Origin: JADHUC01 sp964617665
GTDB lineage: Bacteria > Planctomycetota > Planctomycetia > Pirellulales > Pirellulaceae
Direction: 5' to 3'
Length of the DNA stretch: 18,538 nucleotides
Assembly (NCBI GenBank): GCA_964617665.1
Contig: CAZUAH010000268.1
Span: 1 to 18,538 of the forward strand
Made by a program: the position numbers and the translations under genes. This document shows positions 9,163 through 13,986 of this stretch, piece by piece. The stretch's first letter is position 1. Each line of letters begins with the position of its first letter. A model generated the notes under the pieces. The model was not told the DNA's origin and ran no database searches. It saw only the letters and a program-made list of their open reading frames with translations.

Positions 9163-9208
9163 GTGTCGACAACTCGCGCTGAAAAGTCCAGAATGTCGTG
9201 ACAGACAG
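9163..9208 (-). repeat. Right terminal inverted repeat of the IS
   Basis: It is the inverted partner of 7595-7640. Its inner edge overlaps a small perfect hairpin, cgacac-ca-gtgtcg (9155-9168), which sits just inside the right end and has no counterpart at the left end; such subterminal structures can help a transposase tell the two ends apart. Confidence 0.85.
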
Positions 9209-9282
9209 CTCGGCTGATGGCATTTTCAGTTGCTCAAGACGTGTCGGCGCCCACGCATGAAAATCTTCACGCGAAAAAGGTG

Positions 9283-9323
9283 CTCGACCACGTTGTGTTC
9301 ATCCTGCAAAACACGTGGCCGAG
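9283..9323. terminator. Bidirectional stem-loop between IS and convergent gene
   Basis: The arm ctcgaccacg..tgtt (9283-9299) pairs with aacacgtggccgag (9310-9323) with one wobble and a small bulge. It lies in the 149-base gap between the IS right end and the stop of the minus-strand gene at 9358. Placement between converging transcription units suggests a transcript-end structure for the minus-strand cluster. I see no gene in this gap. Confidence 0.4.
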
Positions 9324-9357
9324 GGCAAGAAATGTCACTTTCCCGACAACAACTAGC

Positions 9358-10065
9358 TCAGTCTTCTTCTCCTTCCTCAGGCAATTGCAGCGGACCCGGC
9401 CCCGTTTCGCCCTCCGGTTGCTGACGGTTCGATTCAAGTTCGACGAGGAGGTCCTCCTTAGGCTCGATGATTTCGAAGGTCAGGTCCGAAGTTTGGTGGT
9501 TCGCATACATCTCCGGCACCGGCCAAGGCTCGGCGCCCTCGTCCAATGCTCGAGTCAGCACAATCTCCACGCGATGCGTACCCGGCACGGCGCCGTCGTC
9601 GCCGTCATAGCACGATAGCGTGAAACGCCCGTTTTCGTCGATCGTTCCGATAGATGTGTGAGTCCCATTTTCAGGAATAAAGGTGATCGTTCCGCTTGTT
9701 AACGATTCTCCATCGATCACAACGCGACCTGACACTGGAACGCGATCCGGTCGATCATCAAAGCCGCCGTATGCTGCCACCAGACAGAGCAGAAGGATAG
9801 GAAGACTGCCGGCGAGCGCTGGGTAGCGGTACTGATGGAACTGGTCAAGAGCGGACTCCCAGATCGGCTTTCCGTCTTCGTCTTCCGCTTCTTCTTCGTC
9901 CTCGATCGTATCTTCTGTCTGGGCTTCTACCGTGGCCTTTTCTACCTTTTTGGCCTTCTTCTTGACTGGTGCCTTGCCTGCCGCAGGTTCGTTCTTTTGC
10001 TCCTTGCGAGCCGCCTGCTCGGCTACCAGTTCCTTCCAGTGACTCTGCATATGTTTGCGTTTCAT
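9358..10065 (-). CDS. Single-TM carboxypeptidase-regulatory-like protein, 235 aa
   Basis: The start ATG at 10065 follows a weak purine stretch. The N-terminal 80 residues are highly charged: Lys-rich up to 45, then a Glu/Asp-rich block (51-65). One hydrophobic segment at about 82-101 (YPALAGSLPILLLCLVAAYG) predicts a membrane anchor with a cytoplasmic charged tail. Beyond it, PVSGRVVIDGESLTSGTITF (110-129) begins a beta-sandwich resembling the carboxypeptidase-regulatory-like (transthyretin-type) domain that is very common beside DUF1559 proteins in planctomycetes, with DENGRFTL (143-150) and VPGTHRVEIVL (160-170). The function of this family is unknown; a cell-surface or periplasmic structural role is plausible. 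It is the last gene of the minus-strand cluster, 137 bases after the end of the DUF1559 reading frame, with a palindromic element in between. Confidence 0.75.
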   Translation of the reverse strand: MKRKHMQSHWKELVAEQAARKEQKNEPAAGKAPVKKKAKKVEKATVEAQTEDTIEDEEEAEDEDGKPIWESALDQFHQYRYPALAGSLPILLLCLVAAYGGFDDRPDRVPVSGRVVIDGESLTSGTITFIPENGTHTSIGTIDENGRFTLSCYDGDDGAVPGTHRVEIVLTRALDEGAEPWPVPEMYANHQTSDLTFEIIEPKEDLLVELESNRQQPEGETGPGPLQLPEEGEED

Positions 10066-10113
10066 CTGCCTGACCTATAGATCGCGTCCAACTCCGCTTG
10101 GCGAGTGACAATT

Positions 10114-10170
10114 AGCCGGCACGCGCTAGCGTCCGGTTCTCACCGGAAGCGTAGACTAGCGTCCTCGGCT
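10114..10170. repeat. REP-like palindromic element between DUF1559 and the downstream gene
   Basis: An outer pairing agccg (10114-10118) with cggct (10166-10170) encloses two gctagcg/actagcg motifs and an inner perfect hairpin tccggt-tctc-accgga (10132-10147). The layout (imperfect outer arms and a strong inner hairpin in a short intergenic gap within a probable operon) is like REP elements. It may attenuate or stabilise the transcript between the two genes. Copy number elsewhere in the genome cannot be seen here. Confidence 0.5.
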
Positions 10171-10202
10171 GATCCAGATCGCCAATCAAAGATGGGCAGG
10201 AG

Positions 10203-10424
10203 TTAGTATTGAGTGACGACCTCTGCTCCGTTGCGCGAAGACAGTGCTCGCCAGACGTTGACGTCGACTTCATCCGTGACGAAACGCGTCGATCCATCTA
10301 CCAAGCTCATGTTGCAGCCGCCGGGATGGTAACTGCTGAACGAAAGCTCAACAACATTGGCGGGTTGTCGACGGTTGGGGGGGTAAAAGCAGGATCCCAG
10401 ACACTGGGAAAAATCGTTGCCCCC
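10203..10424 (-). pseudogene. Same-frame C-terminal tail of the DUF1559 gene beyond an in-frame TGA
   Basis: Directly after the TGA at 10425-10427 the same frame stays open for 73 codons to a TAA at 10203-10205. The tail contains SSYHPGGCNMSLVDGSTRFV and then DVNVWRALSSRNGAEVV, which is the signature ending of DUF1559 proteins ('HPGG-x-N...DGS-x-RF...WRAL-x-(S/T)R-x-G-x-E'). The gene is therefore one nonsense codon away from a normal 311-residue protein. Confidence 0.85.
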
Positions 10425-11138
10425 TCACGTATCGAATTCGGGATGGTACAGATAGAAGCGATGACAGAAGTCGCAGCCCTTCGAGACGCTCGCCAAGTAC
10501 TTGGCCTCCCCCAGCAGAAAGGTCGACGACGTTCCATCGATCACATCGGCGATACGAATCGATGGAGGCGACGACCAACACTTGGCGACCAATAGCACGC
10601 CGTTCGAGCGGCTCATGTCGACTAGCGGCGGGCTGCTGTAATCAAGGTCATCGATCGTGACATCGCTGCCCGCATTGCCCAAGTAGTTAGTGGCGTATCG
10701 GTCCGTGATGATCCAGTTTGCCGTCTTCGGCCCGACTTCCGATGGACATCGAAAAGAGGGAAGTTGTGTGCGAGCCAGGTCCTGCAGAGCCAAGCTGATC
10801 GGATCCGTATCGTACCAGTTGCCATCTTCGCCCCATGGGACCGATTCGAACAGTGCGCGTTGTTCCAGTTCGGCCAGGATATGGGCTCCCCAAGAATGGC
10901 CCCACGGTGCATTGACGCCGTATGGAAACGACTTGTGGCCATCGTGGTAGTTCATCAACGCGACGGCAAGTTGATGTTCGTTATTCGAACAGCTCATGCG
11001 CCGAGCCGCTTCCCGCGCCGACTGGACAGCCGGCAGAAGCAACGAGACCAGAATCCCTATGATGGCAATCACAACCAGAAGCTCGACCAGCGTGAAGCCT
11101 CGGTTGCGATGCCGTATCAGTCTGTTGCGTTCGCACAC
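10425..11138 (-). CDS. DUF1559 pseudopilin-like protein interrupted by an in-frame TGA
   Basis: The start is a GTG at 11138, supported by AGGAG (11152-11148) nine bases upstream. A type IV prepilin-like leader is present: RGFTLVELLVVIAIIGILVS (13-32), with Gly14/Phe15 as the cleavage site, Glu at mature position 5 and a long hydrophobic helix. The rest follows DUF1559, an abundant planctomycete family of pseudopilin-like proteins of unknown function that are probably exported by a type II secretion/type IV pilus-like machinery. The product would stop after 237 residues, whereas family members are typically near 300 or more; the missing signature lies in the same frame just beyond the stop. 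An upstream lipoprotein and a downstream carboxypeptidase-regulatory-like gene share the strand and probably a transcript. Truncation removes the conserved end, so function may be lost unless the stop is read through or is an error. Confidence 0.85.
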   Translation of the reverse strand: MCERNRLIRHRNRGFTLVELLVVIAIIGILVSLLLPAVQSAREAARRMSCSNNEHQLAVALMNYHDGHKSFPYGVNAPWGHSWGAHILAELEQRALFESVPWGEDGNWYDTDPISLALQDLARTQLPSFRCPSEVGPKTANWIITDRYATNYLGNAGSDVTIDDLDYSSPPLVDMSRSNGVLLVAKCWSSPPSIRIADVIDGTSSTFLLGEAKYLASVSKGCDFCHRFYLYHPEFDT

Positions 11139-11199
11139 GACATCCTCTCCTGAGTAGGGCTTAACAATTCATTGCCAGTGCTGTCCGCCCAGTTAGCAC

Positions 11200-11397
11200 C
11201 TATCTGCGGAAATCAGCCGGGAGTTTGCCTTCTTTCGCTGACCCGGGAGTGCCAGCTTCCGGCGAGCGTTCCTCGACGACAGGTTTAGCTCCTCCTGGCC
11301 CGCTGGTACCAGCGTCATCTCCACCGCAGCCAGCAAGGCCGAGCGATAGCACGGCATAACAAGCACAAAACAACAATGATCGCAGGCAACGATTCAC
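11200..11397 (-). CDS. Small lipoprotein, 65 aa
   Basis: The product begins with arginines, a hydrophobic stretch (8-21) and a lipobox LAGC with Cys24, followed by a Gly/Pro/Ser/Glu-rich low-complexity tail. This is a bacterial lipoprotein signal, so the mature peptide of about 42 residues would be lipid-anchored to a membrane. The start is uncertain: GTG 11397 gives a proper signal, but no strong ribosome site precedes it and the frame is open further upstream. It ends 61 bases before the DUF1559 gene and is probably co-transcribed with it. I do not recognise a family; small lipoproteins of this look commonly sit beside DUF1559 genes in planctomycetes. Confidence 0.6.
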   Translation of the reverse strand: MNRCLRSLLFCACYAVLSLGLAGCGGDDAGTSGPGGAKPVVEERSPEAGTPGSAKEGKLPADFRR

Positions 11398-11693
11398 GAA
11401 ATGTTTCTTTCGTTGGCAACAAAGGTCTTTTCTTCAAGATACACGGTTTGAGCCACATCAACAAGCAAACATCGCCATCGTGATTCCCTAGAATACGGTT
11501 ATTTGGCAAGAGCAGCCACATTTCTGCCAAAGTCAGTCTGGGGTACCACCCGTCATGCGGCGCTAAGGACGATTTGAGGACTGAGTTTCACGAGAACAAC
11601 AGTCGTTTCGCTCCACCGTGATGACATATCGCAACAGCGGAACGCGGAGACTACATTGGTTGAGACCAAAGGCCGGGGCAGGAGAACGAAACA
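11398..11693. promoter_or_regulatory. Divergent intergenic region, likely promoters for lipoprotein cluster and sialidase-like gene
   Basis: These 296 bases separate two divergent transcription units, so promoters in both directions are expected. I found no convincing sigma-70 pair. One inverted repeat, ttggca-N16-tgccaa (11503-11508 and 11525-11530), could be an operator half-site pair but may be chance. A good ribosome site AGGAG (11680-11684) precedes the GTG of the plus-strand gene. No credible gene lies here. Confidence 0.4.
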
Positions 11694-12878
11694 GTGGTTA
11701 AGACACACCGTTACCTAGGGGCCAGACTTGCCACTCTTGTCTTGTGTGGCATGGTCCTTCTGCCGTCAACCACCAACGCTGCCGAAAAGCGAGCGACCGA
11801 GAATGTTGCAGAGCGGACGTTTGTGGAAGGCCAAGTCAGCGTCCGGGTAAGCGAACCGTTTGTCATCAGCAGGTCCGCAGGCCATCACTGGTTCCCCACG
11901 CGGAAGCAAGTTGGTCCGCGACATCTGTTCGTTGGGATCTGGGCCGCAGCAGACGCGGCGATGGCCGAACAAGGCGTCCACACGGTCGGCGTCTGGACGC
12001 AAGACGGTGGGCAAACGTGGGGCGAGCCGGTTTCGTTTCGCGGCAAGGAGGCAGGCGGGCACTCGTGGATTCGGCGTAGCGACGGCACTTGCGCATGGCT
12101 CTCCTATTTCACCCGCCGTGTCGATGAGACGACGGCGAAGTGCAATGTCGGCCACTCGAAGGACGGCAAGACGTACACGTGGTCCGTGGGCAAAGTAACG
12201 TTTCCCCAAGCCGTCAGTCAATGGAAGGACGGAAATGCCTACATGGTCTTTGCCCGCTCGATCCTGGAGATGCCCGACGGTTCGCTGCTGGCGAGCATGT
12301 ACGGCCGCTTTGTGGGCGACTCACGCTATCGGTTGATCCTCGTGCGCAGCACGGACGGAGGCGTCAATTGGGAGTACTTTTCCACGCTGGCCTACGATCC
12401 GACTGCCGATGGTGAAGGGCTGTGTGAGCCGTGCGTGGTCCGATTGGCCGACGGCGACTTGTTTTGCATGATGCGAGTCAGTTCCGGCAAGCCCATGTAC
12501 ACCGTCCGCTCGTCCGACGGAGGCAAATCGTGGACAACGCCGGTCAAGCTGTCACCGCATACAGCAAGTGTCTTCCCGGATCTTGTGCACATGTCGAACG
12601 GCGTCCTCGCATGCAGCTTCGGCCGACCCGGTTGTCATCTCATGTTCAGCGTCGACGGCAATGGCGACCAATGGACCGAACGGACGACCATCTTCGAAGG
12701 CCCCAGTACCTGCTACACGGCAATCCGCGAAGTGGCACCGGGACGGCTCCTGTACGTCTACGACGTGGTGCCCGCTGGATGGAACAAGCTGAAGCCGGGG
12801 CAATTCAACGAAATCCGCGGTGTGTTCGTGACCGTGACAAAGATTGGCGAGGAGCAGGGCCTACGAGGTAGTGGGTGA
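11694..12878 (+). CDS. Secreted sialidase-like (exo-alpha-sialidase/BNR Asp-box) protein, 394 aa
   Basis: The GTG start is supported by AGGAG at 11680-11684 (9-base spacing). A Sec signal peptide covers residues 1-29 (hydrophobic 11-23, cleavage near TTNAA). The remainder is a sialidase-type six-bladed propeller with Asp boxes TQDGGQTW (102-109), SKDGKTYTW (155-163), STDGGVNW (219-226), SSDGGKSW (273-280) and a variant SVDGNGDQW (319-327). The segment EGLCEPCVVRLADGDLFCMM (241-260) resembles the Glu-containing strand of sialidase-fold proteins. Planctomycetes carry many such proteins, often near sulfatases, and true sialic acid cleavage is unproven: the arginine triad cannot be assigned with certainty. 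It would act outside the cytoplasm on glycans. It is a single-gene unit, divergent from the lipoprotein cluster and followed by a hairpin. Confidence 0.8.
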   Translation: MVKTHRYLGARLATLVLCGMVLLPSTTNAAEKRATENVAERTFVEGQVSVRVSEPFVISRSAGHHWFPTRKQVGPRHLFVGIWAAADAAMAEQGVHTVGVWTQDGGQTWGEPVSFRGKEAGGHSWIRRSDGTCAWLSYFTRRVDETTAKCNVGHSKDGKTYTWSVGKVTFPQAVSQWKDGNAYMVFARSILEMPDGSLLASMYGRFVGDSRYRLILVRSTDGGVNWEYFSTLAYDPTADGEGLCEPCVVRLADGDLFCMMRVSSGKPMYTVRSSDGGKSWTTPVKLSPHTASVFPDLVHMSNGVLACSFGRPGCHLMFSVDGNGDQWTERTTIFEGPSTCYTAIREVAPGRLLYVYDVVPAGWNKLKPGQFNEIRGVFVTVTKIGEEQGLRGSG

Positions 12879-12891
12879 TCGCAGCGCTGGC

Positions 12892-12913
12892 GGAACGGCA
12901 CTGAGGCCGTTCC
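12892..12913 (+). repeat. 8-bp hairpin after the sialidase-like gene (REP/terminator-like)
   Basis: A perfect stem ggaacggc-actgag-gccgttcc starts 13 bases past the stop. It is strong enough to end or protect a transcript, but no T-run follows. The same kind of 'ggaacgg...ccgttcc-ctac' palindrome is, in my recollection, dispersed in planctomycete genomes, so it may be a repeat copy. Confidence 0.5.
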
Positions 12914-12984
12914 CTACACGGAAGACGGCAATCCGATGACCACGCGTTTCAGAATGTCAAATTCGCGGACGCCTTCAGAAAGCA

Positions 12985-13013
12985 TTGAATGATGTCTTAG
13001 GCTGGCGTATAGT
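12985..13013 (+). promoter_or_regulatory. Candidate sigma-70 promoter of the ECF sigma gene, giving a near-leaderless mRNA
   Basis: TTGAAT (12985-12990) and TATAGT (13008-13013) are separated by 17 bases and match the -35/-10 consensus at 4 and 5 of 6 positions. Transcription would start at about 13020, one or two bases before the ATG at 13022. No Shine-Dalgarno sequence precedes that ATG, which agrees with a leaderless message. Confidence 0.45.
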
Positions 13014-13021
13014 CTACGCTT

Positions 13022-13567
13022 ATGGACGGAACAGCAATTAGCCTGTTGGAGCGACTGGTTCAGAATCCCGATTCCGAATCGTGGAATCGATTGGTGGAAG
13101 TCTACACTCCGTTGCTCCGACAATGGCTCAGACGCTACGAAGTGCAGGATGCCGATGCGGACGATCTGGTGCAGGACGTATTGATGGTCGTCTCGCGCGA
13201 GTTGCCGCAGTTCGAGCACAATCACCGTCATGGCGCGTTCCGGAGTTGGCTGCGAACGATCCTGGTGCATCGGTTGCGTCGGTTCTGGGACAAACGACAG
13301 CGGCGGCCGGTTGCCACGGGAACGAGTGACGTGCTGCAAGAATTGGACGAGTTGGAAGATGCGGCCAGTGGGATCAGCCGGATCTGGGATCGAGAGCACG
13401 ACGAGCATGTCGCCCGGCGCCTATTGAGTTTGACCGAGCCAAAATTCTCGCGGACACGTGGCAGGCGTTTTGGCACGTCGTCATGGACGGAGCCAAACCG
13501 CACGTCGTGGCCGCCGAACTCGGAATCTCCGTCAATTCCGTGTATATCGCTAAGTCGCGTGTGTTGA
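13022..13567 (+). CDS. ECF RNA polymerase sigma factor, frameshifted before region 4
   Basis: Residues 8-95 are a clear sigma-70 region 2 of the ECF type: SWNRLVEVYTPLLRQWLRR (20-38), DADADDLVQDVLMVVSRELP (43-62) and GAFRSWLRTIL (71-81). This is the form I associate with planctomycete PIRSW-type ECF factors. As translated, residues after KFS (143) are nonsense-like and rich in Arg, Ser and Pro. Shifting the frame by one missing base at about 13448-13450 restores a normal sigma region 4 (see the next feature) and a protein of about 194 residues. Without region 4 the factor could not bind -35 elements, so as assembled it is probably non-functional. No anti-sigma factor or Ser/Thr kinase gene is adjacent, so its partner is not visible. 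Expression seems driven by its own promoter. Confidence 0.8.
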   Translation: MDGTAISLLERLVQNPDSESWNRLVEVYTPLLRQWLRRYEVQDADADDLVQDVLMVVSRELPQFEHNHRHGAFRSWLRTILVHRLRRFWDKRQRRPVATGTSDVLQELDELEDAASGISRIWDREHDEHVARRLLSLTEPKFSRTRGRRFGTSSWTEPNRTSWPPNSESPSIPCISLSRVC

Positions 13568-13605
13568 GGGCATTGCGGCGAGAAGCCCAGGGCTTGATCG
13601 AGTGA
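13450..13605 (+). pseudogene. Out-of-frame sigma region 4 of the ECF sigma factor
   Basis: Starting at the gcg of 13450, the shifted frame reads ADTWQAFWHVVMDGAKPHVV, then AAELGISVNSVYIAKSRVLR and a short tail, stopping at TGA 13603-13605. This is a complete sigma-4 helix-turn-helix with the usual 'A-x-x-L-G-(I/V)-S-x-x-(S/T)-V-Y-x-A-(K/R)-x-R' pattern. It joins the region 2 frame by restoring one base, so this is one broken gene rather than two. Confidence 0.88.
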
Positions 13606-13640
13606 ATCAACTGTCCAACCAATTCGGATGTTTGAGTTGA

Positions 13641-13725
13641 GTTCGTAGCACCGCCTTTGGGCGGAAATCGCCTTGCCAGGACACGCGGTGATGCCCATAT
13701 TTCGACTGAAGCCGGTACTACGAAC
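13641..13725. repeat. MITE-like palindromic element, about 85 bp
   Basis: The ends are inverted: gttcgtagcaccg (13641-13653) and cggtactacgaac (13713-13725) pair with one mismatch in 13, and pairing continues inwards at about 20 of 26 positions. An internal hairpin ccgcc-tttg-ggcgg (13651-13664) lies in the left arm. It has no coding potential. The size and shape suit a non-autonomous repeat or a large REP-type palindrome downstream of the sigma gene. Confidence 0.6.
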
Positions 13726-13755
13726 AAAAGATTCCAATTTCTTCTGACAGAATCG

Positions 13756-13854
13756 AGCTAGTGCGTGTCGCACGGACGAGTAGCGTTTCCGGCGCCGCGA
13801 ATCACTGGTTTAATCGGCGAAAATCCCGCTACGGTTTTCCCGAACGCGCGCTAG
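13756..13854. repeat. Nested inverted-repeat segment
   Basis: An outer pair agctagtgcg (13756-13765) with cgcgcgctag (13845-13854, with wobble pairs) encloses gtagcg (13780-13785) with cgctac (13827-13832). A small hairpin gtgcg-tgt-cgcac (13761-13773) sits in the left arm. This looks like a second palindromic element beside the one at 13641-13725, though its arms are more degenerate. Confidence 0.4.
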
Positions 13855-13866
13855 TCAGGGAGAACC

Positions 13867-13889
13867 GTCTTGGGCGGCTTGCCCCAGAC
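13867..13889. terminator. Stem-loop between convergent genes
   Basis: The arms gtcttgggc and gccccagac form a 9-bp stem (one G-T wobble) with a 5-base loop. It sits between the plus-strand sigma gene and the minus-strand operon end, so it could end transcription from either side. Apart from this and the repeats, the 381 bases of 13606-13986 show no credible gene. Confidence 0.45.
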
Positions 13890-13986
13890 ATCATTCTCGC
13901 CGGGCAGGGCGTCACATGCGGAATCTACTCACTGCGCTACACTCACTTTGGTAGCGCGTAAGATGCGAGTTTAGGAACTGGTACCC

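Larger units (their letters stand above)
7595..9208 (+). mobile_element. Complete insertion sequence with DD35E transposase and 46-bp terminal inverted repeats
   Basis: The element is about 1.61 kb and contains a single transposase gene (7712-9016). Its ends are inverted copies of each other over 46 bases with about five mismatches, and both ends begin TGTCTGTCAC after one shared C. The pairing even continues three bases outwards (gag/ctc), so the exact ends are uncertain by a few bases. TGT ends, a single ORF, an N-terminal helix-turn-helix and DD(35)E spacing fit the IS481/IS3-like rve group, but the family cannot be fixed here. No convincing direct target duplication flanks it. About 190 bases at the 3' end lie between the transposase stop and the right outer end. 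The intact gene and good repeats suggest an active or recently active copy. Confidence 0.85.

Noticed and set aside
9013..9201. A 62-codon frame overlapping the end of the transposase gene
   Set aside because: It runs into the right inverted repeat of the IS and has low-complexity, non-protein-like composition; I treat it as non-coding IS end sequence.
7585..9218. Target-site duplication around the IS
   Set aside because: The flanks ggag and ctcg are inverted and not direct copies, and other choices of end give at most two matching bases; no duplication can be claimed.
10425..10427. TGA as a sense codon from an alternative genetic code
   Set aside because: The neighbouring minus-strand gene (9358) and the plus-strand sigma and Asp-box genes use TGA as a normal stop, so a general reassignment is not supported.
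11503..11530. TTGGCA-N16-TGCCAA as an operator
   Set aside because: A 6-base inverted pair with a long spacer is expected by chance in a region of this size; it is mentioned within the intergenic feature but not claimed as a site.
13761..13961. A 66-codon plus-strand reading frame in the gap after the sigma gene
   Set aside because: It overlaps two palindromic structures, has no ribosome site and no recognisable sequence character; it is most likely non-coding.
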